A stretch of 25,535 nucleotides of DNA from positions 1-25,535 of IMG/VR virus record IMGVR_UViG_3300025759_000628; one strand, written 5' to 3'. Source of the stretch: a virus. The translations under genes were made by a program, and so were the position numbers. A model generated the notes under the pieces. That model saw nothing but the letters and a program-made list of their open reading frames with translations, did no database searches and was not told where the DNA came from. Positions 1 to 6,481 of this stretch are shown in pieces (position 1 is the stretch's first letter; each line of letters starts with the position of its first letter).

Positions 1-31
1 CAACTAACCGATAAACTTAGAGGAAACAAAA

Positions 32-1075
32 ATGAGCAAAGTAAATATGGCGGTAGAGTTATCAAAATCGAGTGTAGATGCAGCAGAGTGGTTTGAGCCG
101 CGTAGCGAAATTGATGAGGAGGCGGTGGAATATTCCAGCCATGGTTGCCCCAAAACCCATCGGGTCTGTGAGGCTATACAAAATAAGTTTGCTAAGTGTG
201 ATGTAGGGTTACTGCTACATTATATAGGCGGCCCTTCGGGTAATTGGGTGGGTGTACTGCCAACCAGCCCCGCCAAAAGTTTGTTTTACACAGCACTAAT
301 TTGCTACATACCAGCCGAGGATACTTACCTGATACAGTCTTTGCGTATAAACCGCGACAGAGACATACCTTATAAGTACGATAAGTGTAGCGATTATTCA
401 TTACGAACGAGGTCGGTTGTTGCCAAAAGACCAGAGAAGGTAGCTAGTATTGTGGCAGGCTTTAGCCCGTTCCTAGATGATGAAGTAAGTAAGGCAAATG
501 TTGATAGATACTTACGTCCGGCTCTTCTAGAAGATATGGGCAGCGAGAAAACAGAATTAGCCCAAGCCTTTAGAACCTTCAGGTGGCCGTTGGATAATGA
601 GTCTTATGCGTTAGATGTTATTACCCTTTTGGAAGCGGCAGTTGCCGGTAGGGTTGCGGACTTGGGGGTGGCAAATGTACTTATGCCACACTACAAGAAT
701 TATCTAGATAAGAAAGCCAAGGCTATGGCCAACGGATCGCCGGATGCTAACAGTGTTACGATGGTTTATTTGCACGGAGATACTACTGCTGCTGATAGCA
801 AATACATAAACATGGTTACAGAAACCCCAGACGATAATATAAGGTCGTACGTGTTTGAGGATTTTGAAAAGTTACCCCTGTGTGTACGTAGACAAGTACA
901 CATATTAGAGGTAGGGGAAAAGCGACCTGTTGGGGATCGACTACTACAACTCCAAAATGTTGGGGTCTGTGGGCGTACTTACGCCGGACTTGAGAGCATG
1001 GCGGTTATAGTAAATGCGACTGAGTTAAATGAGGAGCTTTGCTCGAACACATCGGTGGTAATGCTTAATGTATAG
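32..1075 (+). CDS. Hypothetical phage protein, 347 aa
   Basis: I do not recognise the N-terminal and central parts. The start is supported by an AGAGGAAA ribosome site at about 19-26, nine bases before the ATG. The protein is soluble-looking, with no signal peptide or membrane segment. It has scattered cysteines (for example SHGCPK near residue 37) but no clear metal site. Near residues 278-310 it carries a short stretch, EKLPLCVRRQVHILEV followed by a QNVG element, that resembles the middle of the next gene (DKLPLWLHRKLAILQV then ENIG), so the two neighbours may share a small domain. The stop overlaps the next start by 8 bases, which suggests translational coupling. It is the first complete gene of the plus-strand early block. 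Function unknown. Confidence 0.8.
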   Translation: MSKVNMAVELSKSSVDAAEWFEPRSEIDEEAVEYSSHGCPKTHRVCEAIQNKFAKCDVGLLLHYIGGPSGNWVGVLPTSPAKSLFYTALICYIPAEDTYLIQSLRINRDRDIPYKYDKCSDYSLRTRSVVAKRPEKVASIVAGFSPFLDDEVSKANVDRYLRPALLEDMGSEKTELAQAFRTFRWPLDNESYALDVITLLEAAVAGRVADLGVANVLMPHYKNYLDKKAKAMANGSPDANSVTMVYLHGDTTAADSKYINMVTETPDDNIRSYVFEDFEKLPLCVRRQVHILEVGEKRPVGDRLLQLQNVGVCGRTYAGLESMAVIVNATELNEELCSNTSVVMLNV

Positions 1076-1394
1076 TGACGATAGTTTATTGCGTGTGGAG
1101 TTTGCTGGTTCTGTAGTTAAGTTAGATACAGTTGGATTAAAAACAATGCTGCTGGCATTAGACTTACCATATGAAATGCCTGTAGATAAGCTACCTTTAT
1201 GGTTACATAGAAAACTGGCAATACTGCAGGTGATGCCTTATGACCCACCAACCCAGCATGTGGAGAATATAGGTAGGCGGATGAGTGAGAACGTGTTCTG
1301 GGTACAGTACGAAGAGGAAGATATACATGGCTATGACACCGGAAAAACGAGTGAAGAACAAAGTAGTGAAGCAGTTGAAAGAGCTAGGGAATGA
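1068..1394 (+). CDS. Small conserved-type phage protein, 108 aa
   Basis: The ATG overlaps the upstream stop (ATGTATAG). The core, residues about 38-80, reads KLPLWLHRKLAILQV, then a short variable part, then an N-I-G-R-R-x-S-E-N-V-F-W-V element. From memory this pattern (LP-x-W-x-x-R/Q-K-L-A-x-L ... GxR ... FWV) recurs in small phage proteins of unknown role; I have not verified this by search. The C-terminal 30 residues are charged and overlap the next gene by 68 bases in another frame, so the last third may be constrained by that overlap. Function unknown; possibly a small regulatory or host-interaction protein, which is a guess. Confidence 0.7.
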   Translation: MYSDDSLLRVEFAGSVVKLDTVGLKTMLLALDLPYEMPVDKLPLWLHRKLAILQVMPYDPPTQHVENIGRRMSENVFWVQYEEEDIHGYDTGKTSEEQSSEAVERARE

Positions 1395-1632
1395 TGTGTA
1401 CTATTTCTTCCCAGCTACTGGAGGCTACGGTCGTTCTGGTGTGCCGGATATAGTCGGGTGCTACAACGGTAAGTTTTTTGCCATAGAGTGCAAAGCCGGA
1501 AAGAATGTTCCTACTAAGTTACAGGAACTAGAACTTAAAGCTATCGGTTTGGCAGGTGGTGTACCGTGGGTAGTTAACGAAAGCAACATGGATACAATAG
1601 GGGATGCAGTTAAAAGTTTGGGGGTCAGATGA
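1327..1632 (+). CDS. VRR-NUC domain endonuclease, 101 aa
   Basis: A stand-alone VRR-NUC protein of the PD-(D/E)xK nuclease superfamily. Visible motifs: G-V-P-D-I-V with Asp41, then A-I-E-C-K with Glu54 and Lys56, then L-Q (Gln66), the order and spacing expected for VRR-NUC. Its roughly 100-residue length is typical of the phage stand-alone form. In phages such enzymes are thought to act on branched or nicked DNA during replication and recombination; the substrate here is inference. I chose the ATG at 1327 over one at 1285 because GAGGAAG sits six bases upstream (1314-1320) and the domain begins immediately after; the 14 extra residues from the earlier start match nothing. The gene lies 68 bases inside the end of the preceding one. 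Confidence 0.9.
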   Translation: MAMTPEKRVKNKVVKQLKELGNDVYYFFPATGGYGRSGVPDIVGCYNGKFFAIECKAGKNVPTKLQELELKAIGLAGGVPWVVNESNMDTIGDAVKSLGVR

Positions 1633-1735
1633 CACCCCGCAAGCGGAGGATTTTCCGTCCTCGTTTACCTCCGCTAAATACCCCAGTGGCAGGTGGGTAG
1701 ATGGTTCATGGCCAGAAAACAGCCACAGCTTGTGA
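1604..1735 (+). CDS. Possible mini-gene, 43 aa
   Basis: Tentative. A frame opening at ATG 1604, inside the end of the nuclease gene, runs to TGA 1733-1735. Its product looks like natural protein: acidic, rich in Ser, Gly and Asp, with segments such as GSDDTPQAEDFPSS and SGRWVDGSWPENS. No homologue is recognised. Against it: the ribosome site (AGGGG) abuts the ATG with no spacer. For it: without it this is the longest stretch without a gene in the plus-strand block. A competing ATG at 1629 in another frame gives only 23 codons of a very basic peptide, which looks less plausible. Confidence 0.3.
   Translation: MQLKVWGSDDTPQAEDFPSSFTSAKYPSGRWVDGSWPENSHSL
1642..1675 (+). promoter_or_regulatory. 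Hairpin after the nuclease gene
   Basis: A perfect 8-bp inverted repeat, AGCGGAGG (1642-1649) with CCTCCGCT (1668-1675), enclosing an 18-base loop. The loop allows a competing smaller stem (GAGGA with TCCTC). It begins about ten bases after the nuclease stop and lacks a following T-run, so it is not a standard terminator. It could be a processing site or part of a structured leader; it also lies inside the possible 43-codon frame. Confidence 0.4.
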
Positions 1736-1788
1736 TACAGACAAACGGTTACTTTGCGGACCTCCATCTGTATGCACAAACCGAGTAA
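1708..1788 (+). CDS. Possible mini-gene, 26 aa
   Basis: Tentative. An ATG at 1708 opens a 26-codon frame ending TAA 1786-1788, overlapping the end of the 43-codon frame by 28 bases. The product starts MARKQPQLVIQTNG and continues with a hydrophobic/aromatic stretch, which looks protein-like. A weak AGGTGGG element lies at about 1691-1697. It is in the -1 frame relative to the 43-codon frame, so the two could also be halves of one small gene split by a frameshift. No family recognised. Confidence 0.2.
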   Translation: MARKQPQLVIQTNGYFADLHLYAQTE

Positions 1789-1805
1789 GCCGCGCTAAGG
1801 CTAGT

Positions 1806-1861
1806 CGTGGTGCTTACACTTACGGGCTCTGAATAGGTGGAGTAGGGGTGTAAGTACCACG
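1806..1861 (+). promoter_or_regulatory. Long hairpin in the leader of the gene at 1888
   Basis: CGTGGTGCTTACAC (1806-1819) pairs with GTGTAAGTACCACG (1848-1861): 14 bp with a single G-U wobble, enclosing a 28-base loop. It ends 14 bases before the strong ribosome site of the next gene. There is no T-run, so it is more likely a leader structure, transcript-processing site or protein-binding site than a terminator. A smaller stem with one bulged base (1732-1740 with 1768-1777) lies just upstream, suggesting that 1633-1875 is largely structured RNA. Confidence 0.5.
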
Positions 1862-1875
1862 CACTTTAACTAACA

Positions 1876-1882
1876 AAGGAGG
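1876..1882 (+). promoter_or_regulatory. Strong ribosome binding site
   Basis: AAGGAGG, a near-consensus Shine-Dalgarno sequence five bases before ATG 1888. It is notably stronger than most in this block, and it fixes the start of the 78-residue gene after the hairpin-rich gap. Confidence 0.75.
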
Positions 1883-1887
1883 CGAGT

Positions 1888-2124
1888 ATGGTAGGTAAAT
1901 CTTTTTATAAGTCTGAGGATGGTGATGTGTGGGAGTACAAGTTGGTACTCAATCCGCCGGAGGCAATCTACTGGCAGCCTAAGAGTTACCGCTTAAAGGT
2001 TACAGATATAAAGGTGCTAACAGAAGCCCCAGCAGATGTTAAGAAGAGTATACGCAGAGATATACTTGAAGATATAAAACTAACCGACACTAGAGGGAAT
2101 AAAAACAATGCTAATAGAATGTGA
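1888..2124 (+). CDS. Hypothetical small protein, 78 aa
   Basis: Begins at an ATG with the AAGGAGG site at 1876-1882. The product has an N-terminal part with beta-type spacing of Tyr/Trp/Val residues (residues 5-40) and a highly charged C-terminus. No known domain is recognised. The last 17 bases overlap the next gene, whose ribosome site (GAGGGA) lies inside it, indicating coupled translation. It is the first gene after the structured 1633-1887 stretch, and its strong start suggests a product needed in quantity early in infection (inference). Confidence 0.75.
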   Translation: MVGKSFYKSEDGDVWEYKLVLNPPEAIYWQPKSYRLKVTDIKVLTEAPADVKKSIRRDILEDIKLTDTRGNKNNANRM

Positions 2125-2626
2125 TGCAGATACTTATTTGTCTTATATAAAAGACGATCCTGTACGTAAGGGTTTGTTTGATGACGAGTCTGTAAGATTT
2201 AAAGGTAACTTCAGAGTCTTCGCTGACATAGACAAGTCTGGTTTTGATACTGTCGTTAACGCTATTGTATGCGTGGTAATAAGTCCTACGGTTCCACATA
2301 GTGAACACGTTTTACGTTTTATACAGGAACTTGGTGAAGAACTTAACGAAGACTGGGAGAACGATACAGGCACTAGTTTTGGTTTGGTACTCTGTCCGTA
2401 CTCTTTGTGGTCATATAACAAAGGGGCAGGTAGGCGGTTGATAAATAATTTGTTGGAAGCTGTACCTGTAATGTACCCAAAGGTACAGGGAGTAATAACC
2501 ATGTCACCTAAAACTGATATGGCTATGAAATTTCATTTAGGTAACGGCGCTGAGATTATGGAAGTAAACCCAGAAACGATTAATTATCTTTACGATCTTT
2601 CAGACAATGATGTTACGGTACATTGA
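2108..2626 (+). CDS. GNAT-like acetyltransferase, 172 aa
   Basis: Resembles GCN5-related N-acetyltransferases. Residues 60-120 give a beta strand, a long helix rich in Glu and then a strand (TSFGLVLCPYS) leading into N-K-G-A-G-R-R-L-I-N-N-L-L (104-116), which matches the acetyl-CoA pyrophosphate-binding loop and helix of motif A. Downstream, K-F-H-L-G-N-G-A (141-148) matches the usual motif B region in which a residue-N-G-A turn precedes the last strands. Length is normal for a single-domain GNAT. From memory, similar proteins are common in marine phages; the acceptor substrate is unknown and could be a host protein, a small molecule or a virion component. Ribosome site GAGGGA at about 2094-2099. 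Confidence 0.6.
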   Translation: MLIECDADTYLSYIKDDPVRKGLFDDESVRFKGNFRVFADIDKSGFDTVVNAIVCVVISPTVPHSEHVLRFIQELGEELNEDWENDTGTSFGLVLCPYSLWSYNKGAGRRLINNLLEAVPVMYPKVQGVITMSPKTDMAMKFHLGNGAEIMEVNPETINYLYDLSDNDVTVH

Positions 2627-2661
2627 AACCAGTTACTGCTAAACACACAAGGTAAGTATAA

Positions 2662-2805
2662 ATGAGCAAAGTTAAGATAGAGCTTGATGACCAAGAAGTC
2701 ATAGAAGAAGTTATAAATACTTTAGAACGTCTAAAGAGAATAGAAGACTCTCTTGAAGTAATTAAGATATACATAGAAGAGTTAAAGGGTGACGGCTGTG
2801 ACTGA
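2662..2805 (+). CDS. Small acidic coiled-coil-like protein, 47 aa
   Basis: A short gene starting ATG 2662 with a modest AAGGTAAG site upstream. The product is almost entirely heptad-like, with alternating Leu/Ile/Val and Glu/Lys (for example VINTLERLKRIEDSLEVI), so it is probably a helical coiled coil that dimerises or caps a partner. Its stop (2803-2805) overlaps the start of the next gene. No family assigned. Confidence 0.6.
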   Translation: MSKVKIELDDQEVIEEVINTLERLKRIEDSLEVIKIYIEELKGDGCD

Positions 2806-3019
2806 TGATTTGACAACTAAACCATGCAGATGTGGTGGTGTGAAAAAGCAACTACTAAACTTTATATCCCCCGAAGGCACAGACTTATCTGTACCTGTAC
2901 GCGCTGGCTGGTATTGTGAAAGCTGTGGGGAGTTTGAGAAAGCCATACTGAGAGAGCGGGTTGTTGCAGGTATGACCGAGAAAGACTTGGAGAGGCGAGA
3001 TGGAAAAGAAGATCAGTAA
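2798..3019 (+). CDS. Zinc-ribbon protein, YgiT/MqsA N-domain-like, 73 aa
   Basis: Four cysteines in two knuckles, C-R-C-G-G (Cys10, Cys12) and W-Y-C-E-S-C-G-E (Cys40, Cys43), separated by a beta-rich linker. This resembles the YgiT-type zinc finger that forms the N-terminal half of the MqsA antitoxin, where it binds zinc and the toxin. Here the C-terminal half is a short charged helix without the DNA-binding HTH of MqsA, and no MqsR-like toxin is adjacent, so an antitoxin role is not supported. I prefer GTG 2798 over GTG 2789 because AAAGGG (2784-2789) is properly spaced from it and it overlaps the preceding stop in the usual way. Confidence 0.65.
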   Translation: MTDDLTTKPCRCGGVKKQLLNFISPEGTDLSVPVRAGWYCESCGEFEKAILRERVVAGMTEKDLERRDGKEDQ

Positions 3020-3209
3020 TTCTCTCAGCAGGGTAAAGAACAAGCAATCCGACAGAGATAGGATAGCTGAAGACATCAAGAAGTACTTAGCCGAGGGAGG
3101 AACTGTAGAAAAAGTACCGGTTGGTGCGTCAGGTGACAATGAAGTCACAAAAGAACGCCCGTCATCGGTTCGATTTCGTCCTATCTGGACAGTTTATAAA
3201 AAGGAGTAA
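3000..3209 (+). CDS. Small basic phage protein, 69 aa
   Basis: Starts inside the end of the zinc-ribbon gene (20-base overlap), preceded by GGAGAGGCGAG. Residues 20-45 include IAEDIKKYLAEGGTVEKVP followed by a G-A-S-G turn. A helix ending in F/Y-L-A-x-G-G-x-(I/V)-x-x-(I/V)-P is a pattern I associate with short phage and gammaproteobacterial proteins of regulatory type, but I cannot name a family. The C-terminus is basic and beta-like. Function unknown. Confidence 0.65.
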   Translation: MEKKISNSLSRVKNKQSDRDRIAEDIKKYLAEGGTVEKVPVGASGDNEVTKERPSSVRFRPIWTVYKKE

Positions 3210-3216
3210 AAGAAAG

Positions 3217-3435
3217 TTGAAGACACTTGTACACGTAAACCAACATCTCATAAGAGCCAATGCAAAAGATGGTGGAAACAGGCCAGTACTAACTGTTAAG
3301 ACCTACAAGTCTAATATTAAATGTAACAGAGTAAGATTTAACGGGGGCGAAGTAGTTTACAGCCCTGATAAACCTTTGAGTTGTGGAGCTAGAGTATGGA
3401 TAGAATCAACAGAACCCGTAGAGATATTAGAATAA
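3217..3435 (+). CDS. Small conserved-type phage protein, 72 aa
   Basis: The product begins LKTLVHVNQHLIRANAK and continues with a beta-rich body containing VLTVKTYKSN and two cysteines (C-N-R-V-R and S-C-G-A-R). The opening H-V-N-Q-H-x-I-x-x-N is a pattern I recall at the start of a widespread phage hypothetical protein, which supports an unusual TTG start at 3217 with GGAG at 3203-3206. Longer readings from 3121 or ATG 3139 would overlap the previous gene and add a basic leader that looks unrelated. It overlaps the next gene by 40 bases. Function unknown. Confidence 0.6.
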   Translation: MKTLVHVNQHLIRANAKDGGNRPVLTVKTYKSNIKCNRVRFNGGEVVYSPDKPLSCGARVWIESTEPVEILE

Positions 3436-3611
3436 AAACGTGTTTGTATACGTTGCTTGCTGCTCTATTGATTGCCAGTGTATTTGTGATAGGGGTGAGG
3501 GTCGGGCATTTACTTGTTCAACAGTCCTGTCAGGAATACAACGGGTTTACCGGAACTGTAAGTAGTATAACTAATACGAACACGTACTACCACTGTACGA
3601 AAATGCAATGA
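3396..3611 (+). CDS. One-pass membrane protein, 71 aa
   Basis: A basic N-terminus (six Arg/Lys in the first 14 residues) is followed by one hydrophobic helix at residues 16-36 (LYTLLAALLIASVFVIGVRV), then a polar Ser/Thr/Asn/Tyr-rich tail with two cysteines. By the positive-inside rule the tail would face the periplasm. A small inner-membrane protein in an early phage block could be an exclusion, lysis-timing or host-membrane factor; nothing in the sequence decides between these. It is not a classic holin, having a single helix and no lysis neighbours. It starts within the previous gene. Confidence 0.65.
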   Translation: MDRINRTRRDIRIKTCLYTLLAALLIASVFVIGVRVGHLLVQQSCQEYNGFTGTVSSITNTNTYYHCTKMQ

Positions 3612-3621
3612 GGACACTTAA

Positions 3622-3951
3622 ATGAAAATACATAACTTAAACAACGAGATAGATACACTAATCGCAGACCAAATAGATGAGGTTATACGTCACGGGGAAT
3701 TTGACCCATCACCCAGAGTTTTGGATGATGTTGTACACTTGATGGGTAAAACTTGGGGGTCATACAACCTGTTTTATAATACTTTGGACGGCGACGAACA
3801 ATTTGCAGATTATTTTGTGTCCGGCGATTTTGATAAAGCTGACACACGATTTCGTAATTTAGCAAGACAATGGGCAGAGATGCAGATGCGTTCAAGAGAG
3901 CATGTTGCATGGGAACTATGGGAACTACGTAGAATGCCACAAGGGCAATAA
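3622..3951 (+). CDS. Hypothetical acidic protein, 109 aa
   Basis: Preceded by GAGG at 3609-3612. Mostly helical and acidic in the first two thirds, with the C-terminal helix rich in Arg, Glu and Trp (WELWELRRM). It ends five bases before the polymerase start, so it is co-translated with it. No motif recognised. Its place immediately ahead of the polymerase makes a replication accessory role possible, but this is position only. Confidence 0.7.
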   Translation: MKIHNLNNEIDTLIADQIDEVIRHGEFDPSPRVLDDVVHLMGKTWGSYNLFYNTLDGDEQFADYFVSGDFDKADTRFRNLARQWAEMQMRSREHVAWELWELRRMPQGQ

Positions 3952-3956
3952 TAAAA

Positions 3957-5828
3957 ATGGACATAATTACTATAGATTTTGAAACATATTACGACAAAGA
4001 CTTTTCTCTAGGTAAGCTGACCACAGAACAGTACGTGCGTAGCGCGGATTTTGAAGTCATAGGTGTAGGTGTTAAGCGCAATACGGAAGCTACGGTATGG
4101 GTAAGTGGGGGGCATGATGAGATCAAGAGGTATTTACACAATAATTATGTTTGGGAAGATTGCGCTGTTCTTGCCCACAATACTATTTTTGACGGCGCTA
4201 TACTTGGTTGGGTGTTTGATGTTCACCCTAAGCTATACCTTGACACGCTTTGCATGGCTCGCGCATTACACGGTGTGGAAGCAGGGGGGTCGCTTAGGTA
4301 CTTATCTGATAGGTACGGAATCGGAAAAAAGGGAGACGAAGTAATTCATGCGATAGGTAAGAGGCTTACCGATTTTACTTCGGAAGAACTAGATAGGTAT
4401 GGAGATTACTGCAAACAGGATGTGGAGCTTACTTACAGGCTATTCAACATATTCATACAGGACAAAAAATTTCCCCGCAAAGAACTAAAAGTTATAGATA
4501 TGACTTTACGTATGTTCATCGACCCAGTGCTCGAACTAGACATAGTAAAGCTGGAAAACCATTTAGATAACCTGCAACTACAAAAAGAGCACCTCCTGAA
4601 AGAGTGCGGCATAGGCAAAGATGAACTCATGTCGAATCCAAAATTTGCCAAGGCGCTAGAGTCTTTAGGTGTAGAGCCCCCAAAGAAAGTCAGTCTACGA
4701 ACTGGAAAAGAAACTTTTGCTTTTGCTAAAAGCGATGAGGGGTTTAAAGCCCTGCAAGAACACGAAGACCCGCGAGTGCAAGCCTTAGTCGCAGCTCGTG
4801 TAGGACTTAAGAGTACGTTAGAGGAAACACGTACTGAGAGATTTATTGACGTAGGAACACGTGGGGCATTGCCAGTCCCAATAAAATACTATGCTGCTCA
4901 TACCGGACGTTGGGGTGGGTACGACAAGATTAACATGCAAAACCTACCGTCACGTGGAGCCAACGCTAAAGTACTTAAGTCCTGTATATGCCCACCAGAC
5001 ACCCATACTTTAATCCATGCCGATTCTGCCCAGATAGAGGCTAGAGTATTGACGTGGTTAGCGGGTCAAGATGATGTGCTTGATTGTTTTAGGAAGGGGG
5101 AAGATGTATATAAGAAAATGGCGGCTACCATATACCGCGTGTCGGAATCTAAAGTAACTCCCCGCCAAAGGTTTATTGGCAAGACTACAATTTTAGGGGC
5201 TGGCTACGGTATGGGCGCGGTTAAATTCCAAGACCAGCTAAAAACTTTTGGTGTTGATGTGGAGCCCGACGAAGCCAAACATATAATTCGTACTTACAGG
5301 TACACACACTACGCGGTTACTGAGTTATGGAAGAAAGCGCAGACTGCACTGATGTGTATGTACCAAGGCTATTATGCAGAACTTGGACGTGAAGGAGTGC
5401 TCGAAGTAGTGCCCAGTCTAAACGCTATACAGCTTCCGTCGAATCTTATGATGTACTACAACGACTTGAAAGCCGAAGATTCCGAGAAGGGTGTACAGTT
5501 TTCTTACAGTACACGTAGGGGGCAAGTGAAGATATACGGCGGTAAAGTTATAGAGAACGTGTGTCAAGCTATTGCCCGATGTATCATGGCAGAGCAAATG
5601 CTTGAAATACAAAAGAAATATCCAGTCGTACTAACTGTACACGATTCTGTGATATGCTGCGTTAAGGATGCAGAAGTAGACGAAGCGGCTGCTTATGTGG
5701 ATTCCTGTATGCGTTATACACCAGAGTGGGCTACCGGCTTACCTGTCCGTGGTGACGTGGAAATTGGTAAGAATTACGGAGATTGTACCGAATGGAAACC
5801 AAACCAGCGTGGTCATTTAGCAGCATAA
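3957..5828 (+). CDS. polA: Family A DNA polymerase with 3'-5' exonuclease, 623 aa
   Basis: Replicative phage DNA polymerase of the Pol I/T7 type. The proofreading domain is intact: Exo I D-F-E-T (Asp7, Glu9), Exo II H-N-T-I-F-D (Asp79), Exo III Y-C-K-Q-D (Tyr151, Asp155). The 5'-3' nuclease domain is absent, as usual in phages. The polymerase domain shows T-G-R-W-G-G and N-M-Q-N-L-P near 318-332, motif A D-S-A-Q-I-E (Asp356, Glu361), motif B R-F-I-G-K ... L-G-A-G-Y-G (Arg405, Lys409, Leu413, Tyr417, Gly418) and motif C V-H-D-S (His562, Asp563). Leu413 occupies the place of E. coli Phe762, and Ser564 replaces the usual Glu of HDE. It is followed with a 37-base overlap by the Cas4-like nuclease. 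All key catalytic residues are present, so it should be active. Confidence 0.97.
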   Translation: MDIITIDFETYYDKDFSLGKLTTEQYVRSADFEVIGVGVKRNTEATVWVSGGHDEIKRYLHNNYVWEDCAVLAHNTIFDGAILGWVFDVHPKLYLDTLCMARALHGVEAGGSLRYLSDRYGIGKKGDEVIHAIGKRLTDFTSEELDRYGDYCKQDVELTYRLFNIFIQDKKFPRKELKVIDMTLRMFIDPVLELDIVKLENHLDNLQLQKEHLLKECGIGKDELMSNPKFAKALESLGVEPPKKVSLRTGKETFAFAKSDEGFKALQEHEDPRVQALVAARVGLKSTLEETRTERFIDVGTRGALPVPIKYYAAHTGRWGGYDKINMQNLPSRGANAKVLKSCICPPDTHTLIHADSAQIEARVLTWLAGQDDVLDCFRKGEDVYKKMAATIYRVSESKVTPRQRFIGKTTILGAGYGMGAVKFQDQLKTFGVDVEPDEAKHIIRTYRYTHYAVTELWKKAQTALMCMYQGYYAELGREGVLEVVPSLNAIQLPSNLMMYYNDLKAEDSEKGVQFSYSTRRGQVKIYGGKVIENVCQAIARCIMAEQMLEIQKKYPVVLTVHDSVICCVKDAEVDEAAAYVDSCMRYTPEWATGLPVRGDVEIGKNYGDCTEWKPNQRGHLAA

Positions 5829-6472
5829 AAACCTTCGACCAGTGCCCTAAAAAATATTATCACGTAAAGGTAGCTAAAGATTACGAAGAAAACTTTGAAA
5901 CCGAAGCAATACTTTACGGAAACGAATTTCATAAAGCTGCTGAAGATTATGTAGGTGGTACGGTAGATAAGTTAGACCCTAGATTCGACTACGCTAAAAC
6001 TGTATTGGACAAACTACTGTCCATGAAAGGGGAGAAACTTTGTGAGTATCGTATGGGGCTTACAGAGAATTTGGAACCATGCGACTTTTTTGCAAAAAAT
6101 GTTTGGTACAGAGGCATAGCTGATTTAATAATCTTAGATAGAGAAGCCGGAATTGCCAAGGTACTAGACTACAAGACTGGTAAATCTGCTAGGTATGCAG
6201 ACAAGGGGCAGTTAGAACTTATGGCTCTGTGTGTGTTCAAGCATTTTCCGGAAGTAAAAACAGTTAAAGGTGGGTTGCTTTTTGTTGTATGTAATGCGTT
6301 TGTGAAAGATACATATACCATAGATAAACAATCCGAGTTGTGGCAAAAGTGGCTGTCTGCTTACGGTATATTAGAAAAAGCATATGCAAACGACGTATGG
6401 AACCCACGGCCAACTGGGCTATGTAAGGCTCATTGTATTGTCACCGAATGCCCACACAATGGTAAAAGATAG
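5792..6472 (+). CDS. Cas4/RecB-like PD-(D/E)xK exonuclease, 226 aa
   Basis: A PD-(D/E)xK nuclease of the Cas4/AddB/RecB group. Motifs: N-terminal F-D-Q-C-P (Cys18), G-N-E-F-H (His47), G-I-A-D-L-I (Asp111), L-D-Y-K-T-G (Asp126, Lys128) and Q-L-E-L (Gln140). A C-terminal cysteine group C-x3-C-x4-C (Cys211, 215, 220) together with Cys18 matches the layout of a 4Fe-4S cluster in Cas4 and AddB, although the spacing is not the commonest. The likely role is processing DNA ends during replication or recombination. I use ATG 5792 rather than TTG 5783; GGAG at 5778-5781 serves it. It overlaps the polymerase end, so the two are probably made together. No CRISPR array is present; a CRISPR adaptation role is not suggested. 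Confidence 0.9.
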   Translation: METKPAWSFSSIKTFDQCPKKYYHVKVAKDYEENFETEAILYGNEFHKAAEDYVGGTVDKLDPRFDYAKTVLDKLLSMKGEKLCEYRMGLTENLEPCDFFAKNVWYRGIADLIILDREAGIAKVLDYKTGKSARYADKGQLELMALCVFKHFPEVKTVKGGLLFVVCNAFVKDTYTIDKQSELWQKWLSAYGILEKAYANDVWNPRPTGLCKAHCIVTECPHNGKR

Positions 6473-6481
6473 GAGAAGGTT

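Noticed and set aside
1528-1779. 83-codon minus-strand frame over the nuclease end and the gap
   Set aside because: No ribosome site, runs against a compact plus-strand block, and half of it is antisense to the VRR-NUC gene.
1629-1832. Frame interrupted by TAG at 1698-1700 (23 + 43 codons), considered as a recoded or broken gene
   Set aside because: The peptides look less natural than those of the two overlapping frames in the same stretch and have no ribosome site; treated as chance.
2143-2502. 119-codon minus-strand frame
   Set aside because: Antisense to the GNAT-like gene; no ribosome site and composition is unlike a real protein.
2798-3209. Toxin-antitoxin pair (zinc ribbon plus neighbour)
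   Set aside because: Neither neighbour resembles MqsR or another toxin fold, and the ribbon lacks the antitoxin DNA-binding half.
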